A stretch of 64,000 nucleotides of DNA from Hyphomonadaceae bacterium (GTDB taxonomy: Bacteria > Pseudomonadota > Alphaproteobacteria > Caulobacterales > Maricaulaceae), in assembly GCA_013001295.1 (NCBI GenBank), contig JABDMW010000040.1, forward strand, positions 169,178 to 233,177, written 5' to 3'. Position numbers and translations under genes: made by a program. Positions within the stretch are counted from its first letter, which is position 1, and each line of letters opens with the position of its first letter. Of this stretch, positions 25,365 through 35,216 are shown piece by piece. A model generated the notes under the pieces. That model was not told the origin of the DNA. It saw only the letters and a list, made by a program, of their open reading frames with translations, and searched no databases.

Positions 25365-26840
25365 CTACCCCTCGCCAGCTTTTTCAAGCATCAGGTAATA
25401 GGTCTGAATACCTTTGACGAAAACATCTATATCCATTCGCTCGTTAAGACCGTGAATTCGCGCCATATCTGACGTATCAAATTTATACGGAGCAAAGCGA
25501 TAAATATCGTTTGTGACGAGCGCCATGTAACGCGAGTCGGTTCCGCCCAGAACAACGTTTGGTGAAACCAGCAATCCCGGGAATGTGGTTGTGATCACAT
25601 CTTCAATCCATGTATATGGTCCCGTTCCAATTTGCGAAACCGGCGATGGCTCGGACCCGATCCCGTCCGCTTTAACAATCTCTATATTCGGGTCGTCTAT
25701 CAAGCGACGTACGCGATCCATCACACTAGCGACACTGTCACGACTGTGCAGTCGGAAGTTCACATAGGCCTTTGCTTCGCGCGGTAGTGCATTTTCTTTA
25801 AAGCCCGCATCGATGATTGTCGGGGCAATGGTCGTGCCAAGCATGGCGCGCGATTGATCCTGTGACTTCATCTTTTTCTCAACCATTGGTCGGAACAACC
25901 ACAAATTGGCCATGGCCATCCGGGTCTTGAAATCCTGTTCCGTCGCCATCGCTTGCAGCATTTTTTTGGTGACTTTGTCCATGCCACTGTCAAACGGGTT
26001 GGCTTCGATTATGGCGATCGCTTTGGAAAGAGCGCCAATCGCCGTGTAAGTCGGCGGTGTAGAGGAATGTCCGCCGCGAGCCTTGGCCGTCAGAACCAGT
26101 GTCAAATACCCCTTCTCGGCGACCCCGATCATGGCAATGGGTTTTTCGATACCGTTTAGGCCCGTGATTATCGCGCCGCCCTCATCGATCACGGCATAGG
26201 GCTTAATGCCGCGAGATTTCATCAACTCGGCCGCCGTCTTCGCACCCGAGCCTGAAATTTCCTCATCATGACCAAAAGAAAATATCAGCTTGCGTTTCGG
26301 TTGATATCCGCTTGCCGCCAGACGGTTCGCGGCCTCCATCAACCCGATCAACGTGCCTTTACAATCGATCGTGCCGCGCCCGTAGACAAACCCATCAATA
26401 ATGTCGCCGCCAAAGGGTGGGAACTCCCATCCGCTATTCGGATCTTCACTCGCGGGAACTACATCCTGATGCGCCATGAATACGATCGGATCCAAGGAAG
26501 GGTCGCTGCCCTCCCAGGTGTGGTAAAGCGCATGATCGGCGATGGTTTCAGTTTTAACGGCGTCGTAAAATGCGGGATAGGTTTCGCGCATCCAGGCTTG
26601 AAATTTTTCAAACTCCTGCCAGTCGGTGTCATCTCTCACTTGCTCGGTTACCGTCTTAAACCGGACGGCTTTGGCCAGATTTATAGACGCAGCGGTTTTG
26701 TCGATGTCGATGAAATCGACGGATGCATCAGATGTGGTGACAGTAGATTTTGATAATGAATATGTCCGCACCAGAACGATTATCGTCAATATCAGGAACA
26801 GCACAACCAGCGCTAATACGAACAATTTTATCTTTTTCAC
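25365..26840 (-). CDS. M20 family metallopeptidase (PM20D1/carboxypeptidase S-like)
   Basis: 491 residues. An N-terminal membrane anchor (about 4-25) then HQDVVPA (first metal His), GRGTIDCKG with the bridging Asp, and HDEEISG supplying the catalytic Glu pair. A late GTDSRYM and IHGLNERM supply the last ligands. The long insert with the [10 protein letters not shown] dimerisation segment is intact. Bacterial PM20D1-like enzymes hydrolyse or condense N-acyl amino acids or cleave dipeptides; which one cannot be told. Divergent from pyrB by 112 bases. Confidence 0.9.
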   Translation of the reverse strand: MKKIKLFVLALVVLFLILTIIVLVRTYSLSKSTVTTSDASVDFIDIDKTAASINLAKAVRFKTVTEQVRDDTDWQEFEKFQAWMRETYPAFYDAVKTETIADHALYHTWEGSDPSLDPIVFMAHQDVVPASEDPNSGWEFPPFGGDIIDGFVYGRGTIDCKGTLIGLMEAANRLAASGYQPKRKLIFSFGHDEEISGSGAKTAAELMKSRGIKPYAVIDEGGAIITGLNGIEKPIAMIGVAEKGYLTLVLTAKARGGHSSTPPTYTAIGALSKAIAIIEANPFDSGMDKVTKKMLQAMATEQDFKTRMAMANLWLFRPMVEKKMKSQDQSRAMLGTTIAPTIIDAGFKENALPREAKAYVNFRLHSRDSVASVMDRVRRLIDDPNIEIVKADGIGSEPSPVSQIGTGPYTWIEDVITTTFPGLLVSPNVVLGGTDSRYMALVTNDIYRFAPYKFDTSDMARIHGLNERMDIDVFVKGIQTYYLMLEKAGEG

Positions 26841-26952
26841 AATCGAACCCCGTTTTTTTCATTATTCATACGGAACAATCGCCAATGGGGAAACCCCCTT
26901 TACAAAACCATTCAACGTCCGTAAAAGCGCAAAAATTGAGCAAGGACACATT

Positions 26953-27912
26953 ATGTCGAACCCGCTGGCTTCCAAAGCGCTCAACCTGCAGCATTTGCTG
27001 GCTATTTCCGATTTGAACAGACCGAATATCGAATTTCTCCTCGATCTGGGTGAGAAATATCTGGATCTTTCTGTCCAAAAAGGCCCGGCAATTAAAATTC
27101 TCGCGGGCAAAACCTTGATCAATCTGTTTTTTGAAAACTCTACGAGAACTGAAAAATCATTCGAGCTTGCCGGGCGGCGTTTGGGCGCAGATGTCATCAG
27201 CATGGCGATTGCGCGCAGCAGTGTCGCCAAAGGCGAGACCTTGCTGGATACAGCGGCAACACTGAACGCCATGAACCCGGATTTACTTGTCATACGCCAT
27301 GGTGCTTCCGGCGCACCGGCACTTCTCGCGCAAAAAGTCTCCTGTCCGGTCATCAATGCCGGTGACGGCACTCACGAACATCCGACGCAAGCCTTGTTGG
27401 ACGCGCTGACACTGCGCAACCGTCTGGGTCAATTGGACGGATTAAGGGTAGCGATCTGCGGCGATATTCTCCACAGCCGCGTCGCGCGCTCCAACGTACA
27501 GCTTTTAAACATATTGGGTTGCGAAGTCCGGCTCGTTGGCCCGACCACACTTTTGCCCGCCGACGCCGACCGCTGGGGCGTTGAAGTTTTCCATGACATG
27601 CAAAGCGGCCTCAAGGGTTGTGATGTCATTATGATGTTGCGTTTGCAACTGGAACGCATGGCCGGATCTTTCGTGCCGTCAAAACGCGAATATTTCCATT
27701 TTTATGGCCTCGATCGCACCAAACTCGACTATGCGAAACCGGATGCGCTCGTGATGCACCCGGGACCGATGAACCGCGGTGTCGAGATCAGTTCTGATAT
27801 TGCAGATGATCCTGATGTCAGCTTGATAACACGCCAAGTTGAAACAGGCGTAGCGATGCGCATGGCAATCCTGCACGGGCTGGCTGATGCCAATCCAGGA
27901 GGTGTATCATGA
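26953..27912 (+). CDS. pyrB: Aspartate carbamoyltransferase catalytic chain
   Basis: 319 residues from ATG 26953, chosen because AGGA sits just before and because that matches catalytic-chain length; the same frame extends back without a start signal. Carbamoyl-phosphate loop [23 protein letters not shown], and the aspartate-domain MLRLQLERM and [13 protein letters not shown] blocks are all present. It catalyses the first committed step of pyrimidine synthesis. No PyrI is present. Its stop overlaps the start of the dihydroorotase-like gene (ATGA), so the pair is co-translated. Confidence 0.96.
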   Translation: MSNPLASKALNLQHLLAISDLNRPNIEFLLDLGEKYLDLSVQKGPAIKILAGKTLINLFFENSTRTEKSFELAGRRLGADVISMAIARSSVAKGETLLDTAATLNAMNPDLLVIRHGASGAPALLAQKVSCPVINAGDGTHEHPTQALLDALTLRNRLGQLDGLRVAICGDILHSRVARSNVQLLNILGCEVRLVGPTTLLPADADRWGVEVFHDMQSGLKGCDVIMMLRLQLERMAGSFVPSKREYFHFYGLDRTKLDYAKPDALVMHPGPMNRGVEISSDIADDPDVSLITRQVETGVAMRMAILHGLADANPGGVS

Positions 27913-29210
27913 GCCGGTTAGCCATCCTTGGCGCCCGCCTTGTCGATCCGGCCAGTGGTCGAGACGAAATCGGCGACGTGCTTGTTGAGAACGGAAAGAT
28001 CGCGGCACTTGGCGCTGGGATCTTTGCCGATGGGATACCTGAAGGCACGGAAAACATAGAAGCCGATGGCTTGGTGTTGGCACCAGGCCTGATCGATATG
28101 CGCGTCGTGACCGGGGAACCGGGCACCGAACACAAAGAAACATTGGCCAGCGCTGGACGGGCCGCGGCAGCTGGCGGTGTTACGACAATGGTGGTGATGC
28201 CGCAAACCAATCCTGTCATCGAGGATATTTCACTTGTTGATCATATCCGGCGCAGTGGTCGGGAAAATTCTCCCGTAAATGTGTTGATCGCGGGCGCCCT
28301 CACCAAGGGTCTGAACGCGGAAGAAATGACCGAACTTGGCCTGATGAGTGATGCAGGTGCCGTTATGTTCTCAAACGGTGATACTCCGATTTCCGACACA
28401 CGGCTGATGCGTCGGATCATGGCATATAGTTCGACATTTAATGCCCTGATCGCACATCGCCCCATGGATCCATATCTTTCGCAAGGATCATGCGCCCATG
28501 AGAGCGACTATTCCTCACGTTTAGGGCTACCGGCCGCACCGGCTGTATCTGAGCGAATTATCGCAGAGCGGGACATTGCGCTTGCAGAACTGACAGGCGG
28601 TCGCACCCTGCTCGACTTAATTTCATCTGAAGAAACCTTACCTGCGATCCGGCGCGCCAAAGCGCGCGACCTTGAAGTTGCCGCTTCGGTCAGCATCAAT
28701 CACTTGGCCTTGAACGAAATGGATATTGGCGACTACCGGAGTTTCGCCAAACTCGATCCGCCCTTGCGTACAGAAAATGATCGCAAGGCGTTGTTAAATG
28801 CAATTGATGACGGAACAATTGATGTCATTGTGTCGTCGCACGATCCGAGACCCGCTGGTGAAAAACGCCGTCCATTTGCTGAAGCATCTGCGGGTGCAGT
28901 TGGTTTGGAAATACTCCTTTCAGCTGGTCTAACGCTTGTTGCAGATGGTCAAATGGATCTGATGGCGTTTCTTGCCGCTGTGACATGCAACCCCGCAGCT
29001 CTTTTGGGATTGGAGCAGGGTAATCTTGAAGAAGGCGCTCCAGCAGATCTCATTCTTTTTGATGCCGGCGCCCCATGGTTGTGCGACGCGGAGATGCTGG
29101 CGTCTAAATCCAAAAATACGCCATTTGACGGACGTCATATGCAAGGCAAAGCCGTTATGACGATTTGCAATGGCAAAATCGTCTTTGAACGCAGAACAAC
29201 CGCGAATTAA
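27909..29210 (+). CDS. pyrC': Dihydroorotase-like subunit without metal ligands
   Basis: 433 residues, an amidohydrolase-fold dihydroorotase homologue. The first metal motif, normally HVHLREPG, reads MRVVTGEPG, so both zinc-binding His are gone while the EPG turn remains. The His-containing strand of active enzymes is replaced by LLDLISSEE, and the catalytic Asp block (normally ATDHAPH) reads VSSHDPRP. Loss at several sites means it cannot be a normal hydrolase. In Pseudomonas and relatives an inactive dihydroorotase (PyrC') is required for PyrB assembly, and the coupled start here supports that role. An active pyrC must exist elsewhere. Confidence 0.85.
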   Translation: MSRLAILGARLVDPASGRDEIGDVLVENGKIAALGAGIFADGIPEGTENIEADGLVLAPGLIDMRVVTGEPGTEHKETLASAGRAAAAGGVTTMVVMPQTNPVIEDISLVDHIRRSGRENSPVNVLIAGALTKGLNAEEMTELGLMSDAGAVMFSNGDTPISDTRLMRRIMAYSSTFNALIAHRPMDPYLSQGSCAHESDYSSRLGLPAAPAVSERIIAERDIALAELTGGRTLLDLISSEETLPAIRRAKARDLEVAASVSINHLALNEMDIGDYRSFAKLDPPLRTENDRKALLNAIDDGTIDVIVSSHDPRPAGEKRRPFAEASAGAVGLEILLSAGLTLVADGQMDLMAFLAAVTCNPAALLGLEQGNLEEGAPADLILFDAGAPWLCDAEMLASKSKNTPFDGRHMQGKAVMTICNGKIVFERRTTAN

Positions 29211-30034
29211 TTGAAGGCATAACTGAAGATCGCGCCGGCAAACGCTTGGTCTTCTGAGCCGCGTTGTTGAACCAAGGGTGCATCGGCAACATCACCAATC
29301 AATCTTGTATAGCTTGCGATAAACGTCATCGCGGCACTGTCTGTCAGAGGCATTATCGCCGTTCCAGACAAACCGTATGAAGTGATGCCGCCTTCAGCCT
29401 CGTATTCCGGCAAGCCCGACGCCAGCGCTTGCGCCTGCGTCACGCCAAAATAAGCATTCGAGTAATCAGCATCACCAAAATTCAGTCGCGGACCGATACT
29501 GTATATCAGAGGCGGGCCATTGAATTGTAACGTGCCTTTATAGCTTATCCCCAATTCGGCGACGAACCCTTCATGAGCACTGATAGCTTTGCCAACTTTG
29601 AGAGATGAAGTGACATTTCCCAGATCAAGCTCAGCAAAGCCTCCGAGTTCGACACCCGTATCGACATCACCAAGACCAATCAAGTCGGCTGTATCGTCAC
29701 CGGAAATGCGAAACGGCCCACCGCCGTCTTCATCGCGGCCAAAAACGATCTGCGCTAAAGGCCCCGCGCGAAAGATTTCCGAGTTGATCAAACTATAACC
29801 AACACCACCTTCGACGGAGGCAAAAAATTTGTCCTCATAATTGACGCGAATAGAGGGAACCAAATTGAGTGCATAATCATCATCGCCGAGATATTGCGGT
29901 GTATAAATTGCGCCGCCCCCAATAGAGACCTCCCAACCGTCGTTCGGAGCAGGTTTTCCGCGGTCTGGCTGTTGAGCCAAAGCTGGTGAGGATATCAGGC
30001 ACGCGGTACCGACCAATAAAACTATTTTTCTCAT
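29207..30034 (-). CDS. MipA/OmpV family outer membrane protein
   Basis: 275 residues from the ATG of MRKIVLLVGTA; a longer frame exists. A signal peptide ends ALAQ (about residue 21), and the mature part starts with the family pattern GWEVSIGGGAIYTPQYLGDDDY. Repeated beta strands (NLVPSIRVNYEDKFFASVEG, LIYSIGPRLNFGDADYSNAY) and the last residue Phe in GAIFSYAFN indicate an outer-membrane barrel. MipA homologues scaffold murein hydrolases in E. coli, though most are simply porin-like. It converges with the pyrC' gene, overlapping by 4 bases. Confidence 0.88.
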   Translation of the reverse strand: MRKIVLLVGTACLISSPALAQQPDRGKPAPNDGWEVSIGGGAIYTPQYLGDDDYALNLVPSIRVNYEDKFFASVEGGVGYSLINSEIFRAGPLAQIVFGRDEDGGGPFRISGDDTADLIGLGDVDTGVELGGFAELDLGNVTSSLKVGKAISAHEGFVAELGISYKGTLQFNGPPLIYSIGPRLNFGDADYSNAYFGVTQAQALASGLPEYEAEGGITSYGLSGTAIMPLTDSAAMTFIASYTRLIGDVADAPLVQQRGSEDQAFAGAIFSYAFN

Positions 30035-30175
30035 ACTGTTTATTCGAGTCCAGCTGTCAGGCGGATCACCCAAAATAGCATGAACCTGTGTAAAAGCAGA
30101 GTCCCGAAACCTCTTAGCTATCGTTGGGACAGAACGTATTGACCCCGTATCACCCCCGCTTATACCAATAGGGTT

Positions 30176-31408
30176 ATGATCCGATACCTTGCACCTCTTT
30201 TTATTGCGCTTGGCTTGGCTGCGTGCGGCGGAAGTAACTCCTCTGCTCCACCTGTAAATGTAGTTCCGCCCCCGCCACCTCCACCGCCAGCTTCATTTGG
30301 CACTGGACCCGCTGCGTGTTTGAGTGGCAAGGCTGATGGATATGACTGCGCCGCGGTTGATCTTGAAAAGCATCTGACACTCGCCGATCTTGGCGGCGGT
30401 TTTGGCAATGATATCTGGGGCTGGACCGATATGAACGGGAATGAATACGCGCTCATGGGCCTCACCAATGGAACAGTATTCGTCAATATTTCGGACCCTA
30501 AAAATCCAATTATTGTCGGCAATCTCCCCACGCAAACCGTTGCATCAACCTGGCGCGATATCAAAGTTTTTGGTGACCATGCCTATATAGTTGCTGATAA
30601 TGCAGGCGCTCATGGTATGCAGATATTTTCACTTGCCAGACTGCGCAACAGCACGACCAACCAAACCTTCACGGCGGACGCACTGTATTCGCAATTTGCC
30701 AATGCACATAATATTGCAATCAATGAAGACGCCGCCTTCGCCTATGCGGTCGGCACAAATACGTGTGACGAGGGGCTTCATATGATCAATATTTCTGATC
30801 CACTGGTACCGAGGTTTGCGGGGTGTCACGAGGGCGGCGACACCCATGATACGCAATGTGTAAATTATCAGGGTCCAGATACCGATTATACGGGACGGGA
30901 AATTTGTTTTAGTTCAAATTCTGATACTGTCGGGATCGCAGATGTCACGGACAAAAGCACTCCCGTTCAGGTCAAGCAATTTACCTACCCCAACCTTTCA
31001 TTTGTCCATCAAGCCTGGCTCGATGAAACTCATACCTACCTGATCGTAAATGATGAGACCGATGAGATCGATAGGGGACAGAATACAAGTACAATCGTTG
31101 TCGACGTTTCGGATTTGGATAATCCGCGATATTTGTACACGCATGCCGGAACGACAGGCGCAACCGATCACAATTTGTACATTGTTGGAAATAAGATTTT
31201 TCAGGCCAATTATCATGCAGGTCTACAAATATTGGAATACTCTGACCTGGCTACGGACACGTTGGTTGAGACTGCCAGTTTTGACACATTTCCGGCAGAT
31301 GATAGTTCTGGTTTTGATGGCGCTTGGAGCGTTTATCCATTTTTTGCCAGCGGAACTATAATTGTTTCAGATACTGAGCGAGGTCTTTTCGTTTTCAGGC
31401 CACAATAA
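30176..31408 (+). CDS. Choice-of-anchor B family beta-propeller lipoprotein
   Basis: 410 residues. Lipoprotein signal with lipobox LAAC, then a Pro-rich linker (VVPPPPPPPPASF). The body is the LVIVD-type beta-propeller: GTVFVNISDPKNPIIVGNLP, LHMINISDPLVPRFAGCHEG, VGIADVTDKSTPVQVKQF and IVVDVSDLDNPRYLYTH repeat at 45-60-residue spacing. That is the choice-of-anchor B domain, found in surface proteins; the ligand is unknown. The genomic position, between MipA-like and DUF1272 genes, gives no extra hint. Confidence 0.85.
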   Translation: MIRYLAPLFIALGLAACGGSNSSAPPVNVVPPPPPPPPASFGTGPAACLSGKADGYDCAAVDLEKHLTLADLGGGFGNDIWGWTDMNGNEYALMGLTNGTVFVNISDPKNPIIVGNLPTQTVASTWRDIKVFGDHAYIVADNAGAHGMQIFSLARLRNSTTNQTFTADALYSQFANAHNIAINEDAAFAYAVGTNTCDEGLHMINISDPLVPRFAGCHEGGDTHDTQCVNYQGPDTDYTGREICFSSNSDTVGIADVTDKSTPVQVKQFTYPNLSFVHQAWLDETHTYLIVNDETDEIDRGQNTSTIVVDVSDLDNPRYLYTHAGTTGATDHNLYIVGNKIFQANYHAGLQILEYSDLATDTLVETASFDTFPADDSSGFDGAWSVYPFFASGTIIVSDTERGLFVFRPQ

Positions 31409-31720
31409 TTATCGTTGTAACGGTGGTATATTTTTAAGCTTGGCGGTCAACCCCGCGATATTATCTTTGGAATAATTCAGACTGCGTTGTTTCGTCGACA
31501 TCGGTTGATGCACGATTGATAGGCCTTTACGCCATGATTTTGCCGGACGCTTTGGTCTTGGCGTAAACCCACCCCCGCAATTCGGACAAACATTTTCTAA
31601 AATAGTTTCGACGCAATTGGCACAAAATGTACATTCATACGTACAAATGCGCGCATCCTCGGCATCATTGGGCAGATCCTTGTCGCAATATTCGCAATTG
31701 GGTCGTAATTCGAGCACCAT
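31409..31720 (-). CDS. DUF1272 small zinc-ribbon protein
   Basis: 103 residues. The N-terminal CEYCDKDLP, CTYECTFCANCVETILENVCPNCGGGF gives eight Cys in paired CxxC form, the DUF1272 zinc signature, followed by a basic C-terminal half. The family is about 50-90 residues and its function is unknown. It abuts the preceding convergent gene with no gap. Confidence 0.85.
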   Translation of the reverse strand: MVLELRPNCEYCDKDLPNDAEDARICTYECTFCANCVETILENVCPNCGGGFTPRPKRPAKSWRKGLSIVHQPMSTKQRSLNYSKDNIAGLTAKLKNIPPLQR

Positions 31721-31825
31721 AGCTAATCTCCGTTAATCGCTAACAAACCTAGACAGAGCAATCTGAATTTACAACTTTTAGTGAACAGGCTGTCTGTTAG
31801 GAAAAATAAAACTCTCATCTGCTAG

Positions 31826-33607
31826 TTGAGACGCAAACAAGTATTTGGAATCGACGTGGAAATTTCAACTGAACCCACAAAAAAAACAGCAAAAGGCTGT
31901 ATCATCCTATTTGGATTAATGTTTTTCCTTGCGGGCCTTTTTGTTGGCAGCATTGCATTTCATGGCGTTTTTAAAAGTTTAATTGCCAAAAACTGGGTAC
32001 CAACCGAAGCCATTATTCTGGATGCCAGCTTGAAAGTATCGCGCGGGGATGAAGGCGATACTTATCGGGCAACCGGCCAGTTCCGGTATGAATGGGGTGA
32101 GCATATCTATACCTCGGATCAGGTCTATTTCAATAAAACTGCTGATAGCGATCGAAAATTTCATGACGGCAATGTCCGCGAAATGAAGGCCTTCAAATCG
32201 AGCAATCGGCCAATGACGGCCTATGTAAATCCTAAAGAACCCGGCGAGGTCGTGCTTTACCCGAAAATCAGATGGGGAATGTTTAGTTTTATGATGCTTT
32301 TCTCGGTTCTGTTTGCCGGCGCCGGCGCATTTATCATGGCAGGAGGGCAATATGCGGGTCGTGTGATCGAACGGGAAAACAAACGCAAACTCTTGCATCC
32401 CGATCGTCCGTGGCTTTGGAAAGACGAATGGCAAACCGCTGAGATCAAGAACTCAGGTAAAGCCAAATTTTATGGTGCCCTCGGATTTTCTGTTTTTTGG
32501 AATCTGATCTCCGCACCGCTCTGGTTTGTCTTGCCAGAGGAAATAATTGAGAAGAAAAACTATCTTGCGGCCATCGGCTATTTATTCCCAATGGTGGGAA
32601 TTGGCCTCGCGATATGGACGATTCAAACATACAAGCGGTGGAAGCGTTTCGGCGAAACCAATTTTATTTTAGATACTTATCCGGCCGCACTCGGTCATGC
32701 CTTGCAAGGTAAATTGGTATTCAATAAGCCCTTACCGCTTGATACTGTTTTTGAAGTCAAACTCAGCTGCATCTATAAATACAGCACGGGGTCCGGCGAC
32801 GATCGCCGAACCGTTGAGAAAATCAAATGGCAGGATGAACAGCATATCCCTCTCAGTGCCAATCGCAATGCGGATGGATTCTCAATTCCACTTCGTTTTA
32901 AATTGCCCGCCGATGAGCATCCGAGCGCCTGGGATGATGGTGACCGCGAATACATTTGGCGCTTAAGTGTGAAATCGGAACTGACGGGCGCGGATTTCGT
33001 CCAGGAATTCGATATCCCGGTATTTGACCCTAATGTCTATAAAATCCGTATTCCTGCAAGCGCGCAGTTGGATGCCAGCGTCACGGCGGAAGAAGTCTTT
33101 ACCTATCAGGGAGATTGGCAAAAAACCGGTGTTCAGGCGTTCGAGATTCCAGGCGGTCACGCATACTATTTCAAAGCCGCACGGCATAAAACAATGGGCG
33201 TAGGCCTGATCTTCATGGTATTGACTTTTGGTGGTATTGGCATTGCGCCGTTCTTTAGCGACATACCGATCATCTTTTCGTTTTTCTTTGGTGGGTTTGC
33301 CCTGCTGCTCGGTTGGTTTGCGTGCCTAGTTTGGCTGTATAAAACCCAGATCGAAACAACTAAAGGCGCGTTGAGCGTGCGGAGCGGCATGTTTCGGGGA
33401 TCGTACAAAACGGTAAATGTAGATGATCTTGACTCAATAAATATGACCAGCACAGCGTCATCCGGTAACGTGAAATACTATGATATAAATGCAAAAACCA
33501 TATCTGGCGAGAAAATCAAGATGGCCTCTCTCGTGCTGGGAAAACGCGATGTTCAGGCATTGATTGATAAGATAAAATCCGACTTGGGTATGCCGATTGA
33601 AGACTAA
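31826..33607 (+). CDS. DUF3592 membrane protein
   Basis: 593 residues. Hydrophobic segments at about 22-45, 150-175, 217-235, 245-262, 443-465 and 465-485. The N-terminal external domain has the DUF3592 pattern (WVPTEAIILDASLKVSRGDE, then RATGQFRYEWGEHIYTSDQV and MTAYVNPKEPGEVVL). The middle soluble region (about 270-420) is beta-rich, arrestin-like. The start is uncertain: the frame opens at a TTG at 31826, with GTG at 31856 as an alternative and no strong ribosome-binding site for either. No function is known. Confidence 0.75.
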   Translation: MRRKQVFGIDVEISTEPTKKTAKGCIILFGLMFFLAGLFVGSIAFHGVFKSLIAKNWVPTEAIILDASLKVSRGDEGDTYRATGQFRYEWGEHIYTSDQVYFNKTADSDRKFHDGNVREMKAFKSSNRPMTAYVNPKEPGEVVLYPKIRWGMFSFMMLFSVLFAGAGAFIMAGGQYAGRVIERENKRKLLHPDRPWLWKDEWQTAEIKNSGKAKFYGALGFSVFWNLISAPLWFVLPEEIIEKKNYLAAIGYLFPMVGIGLAIWTIQTYKRWKRFGETNFILDTYPAALGHALQGKLVFNKPLPLDTVFEVKLSCIYKYSTGSGDDRRTVEKIKWQDEQHIPLSANRNADGFSIPLRFKLPADEHPSAWDDGDREYIWRLSVKSELTGADFVQEFDIPVFDPNVYKIRIPASAQLDASVTAEEVFTYQGDWQKTGVQAFEIPGGHAYYFKAARHKTMGVGLIFMVLTFGGIGIAPFFSDIPIIFSFFFGGFALLLGWFACLVWLYKTQIETTKGALSVRSGMFRGSYKTVNVDDLDSINMTSTASSGNVKYYDINAKTISGEKIKMASLVLGKRDVQALIDKIKSDLGMPIED

Positions 33608-33668
33608 GGGGCAATAGGTCGCAATTGATTATCTGGTTTTCGATCCTGCGAGCACATATATATTAGCC

Positions 33669-34361
33669 ATGGATAACAGCAACAACCCCAAGTTTAAGAC
33701 AGTTCGGCATGAGCTGGACTTGACCACCCATGTACAGCCCAAAACCCTCAGTGACAAAGTCGCCTTTAGTTTTGTCAAAATGCTGCGGTTTTTCGCCGAT
33801 AAATTTTTTGCCAAACGATATGGTCACAGAGCCGTTGTATTGGAAACTGTCGCGGCGGTGCCCGGAATGGTTGGCGGATTGTGGCAACATTTACACGCCA
33901 TTCGCAAAATGCGAGATGACGGGGGTTGGATTCGTGTCTTATTGGATGAAGCCGAAAATGAGCGCATGCATTTGATGACATTCATCAAAATCGCTCAACC
34001 GAATTGGTTTGAACGGTTAGTCATTATGATTACCCAGTTTTTCTTTTATAACGCTTATTTCTTTCTTTATCTTTTCGCGCCACGAACAGCGCACCGGGTT
34101 GTCGGATATTTTGAGGAAGAAGCGGTAATTAGTTACACACAATACCTGGCAGAGGTTGATGCGGGGCGTCATGAGAACGTACCGGCCCCACAAATAGCCA
34201 TAGATTATTGGGGCCTGCCAGAGAGCGCTAAATTACGAGACGTGATCATCGCAGTTCGGGCGGATGAAGCTGAGCACCGCGACGTAAATCACAGTTTTGT
34301 TGACGCCATAGATAAAAGGCGGGCCGTTTCCGACCCGCCTTCTCATTCAGCTGCAGAATAA
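33669..34361 (+). CDS. aox: Alternative oxidase (AOX), di-iron ubiquinol oxidase
   Basis: 230 residues. All di-iron ligands of AOX are visible: E59 in VVLETVAAVP, E98 and H101 in NERMHL, E149 to E151 in FEEEAVISYT, and E200 with H203 in RADEAEHRDVNH. LDEAENERMHLMTF and ADEAEHRDVNHSF are near-diagnostic. Two hydrophobic helices (about 60-72 and 118-137) place it monotopically on the inner membrane. It oxidises ubiquinol and reduces oxygen to water without proton pumping, and is cyanide insensitive. The transcript end overlaps a hairpin that terminates the converging gene. Confidence 0.95.
   Translation: MDNSNNPKFKTVRHELDLTTHVQPKTLSDKVAFSFVKMLRFFADKFFAKRYGHRAVVLETVAAVPGMVGGLWQHLHAIRKMRDDGGWIRVLLDEAENERMHLMTFIKIAQPNWFERLVIMITQFFFYNAYFFLYLFAPRTAHRVVGYFEEEAVISYTQYLAEVDAGRHENVPAPQIAIDYWGLPESAKLRDVIIAVRADEAEHRDVNHSFVDAIDKRRAVSDPPSHSAAE
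34316..34341 (-). terminator. Intrinsic terminator, within the end of aox
   Basis: AAGGCGGG / CCCGCCTT stem with a 10-base loop. Read leftward it is followed by TTTAT, so it best serves the Met-rich gene that ends at 34368, although rightward readers could also use it. Confidence 0.6.
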
Positions 34362-34367
34362 TTTATT

Positions 34368-35018
34368 CTAGCTACCATTCAACTGTTTGCGCAGTGCACC
34401 TTGTCCTGTGCGCTCATCAATACAAGCCTGTAAATTGGCATTGGGATTGGCACGACAAACTGTCAACGCTTCATCAAATGAGAGAAGTTTTTTAGGTTCC
34501 GTCGCGGCTGGTGCAGCCTGCATCGCAGCCGGAGCCGACATCTTGTGCTCCATGCCATGCTCTTTGCCCTTTATCATCTTGCCGTCTTCCATCATGTGCT
34601 CACCATCGGCATGCTTCATCTTGCCTTTGGCATGATCCATCATTTTCTCTTCAGCTTTGTCCATGGCGTGGTCCATGGCCTTTTCTTTCATTTTGTGTTC
34701 CATTTGGCCGGCAACACCGGAACCAGCTTTACCAAGAACCTTATCTTTTGCCATGCCTTTGGCTTTATCCATCGCCATGTCTTTGGCTTTTTCTTCCATC
34801 GTGGCGCTTGCGCCCTCCTCCTTGGATTTGGCCTCACCAGCGACGGCCTCTTTGGCTTGATCGGCAGCCATATCCATGGCTTTGTCTTTTGCCTTATCTT
34901 TCATATGTTCCGCCGCGGCTTCGCCCGTTTTGTGTTGATGGGCAGATGCTGTGTTAACACCCGCAAATACAAGTGCTGACGTACACATGAGAATTTTCAA
35001 TGTAGTTTTAATGGTCAT
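34368..35018 (-). CDS. Exported low-complexity Met/Lys/His/Asp-rich protein
   Basis: 216 residues, started at the ATG behind GGAGG; a longer frame four codons upstream is unlikely. A signal peptide ends TASA (about 25). Roughly residues 35-165 are one long amphipathic repeat built of MDKAKD, MKEKAMDHAMD and similar units with very high Met, Lys, Asp and His. The C-terminal 45 residues are different and ordered, with LSFDEALTVCRANPNANLQACIDERTG holding two Cys. No family is recognised. The repeat chemistry fits metal buffering or a disordered periplasmic spacer. The gene converges with the alternative oxidase gene. Confidence 0.7.
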   Translation of the reverse strand: MTIKTTLKILMCTSALVFAGVNTASAHQHKTGEAAAEHMKDKAKDKAMDMAADQAKEAVAGEAKSKEEGASATMEEKAKDMAMDKAKGMAKDKVLGKAGSGVAGQMEHKMKEKAMDHAMDKAEEKMMDHAKGKMKHADGEHMMEDGKMIKGKEHGMEHKMSAPAAMQAAPAATEPKKLLSFDEALTVCRANPNANLQACIDERTGQGALRKQLNGS

Positions 35019-35216
35019 AAGTTCCTCCAAAAGTTATTCACTTAACTCGAGTATTGTCTCCGGTCTTGTGAAGTGGGTCAATGCTGCCCTTGGTTAAAAA
35101 TTATTTAGCAAATGAGACCAAATTATGTTTCTTCTGGAAAAATAAACCACTATTTGATAGTCCTTTCGGGGAAACCGCTGTGGGGGCGAATGGTCTGAGT
35201 TTGCACGGGGAGTTCT

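Noticed and set aside
34387..34979. Plus-strand frames opposite the Met-rich gene, rich in His/Leu/Ala
   Set aside because: They arise from reading the complement of the Met/Lys/Asp repeats; composition is an artefact of the repeat.
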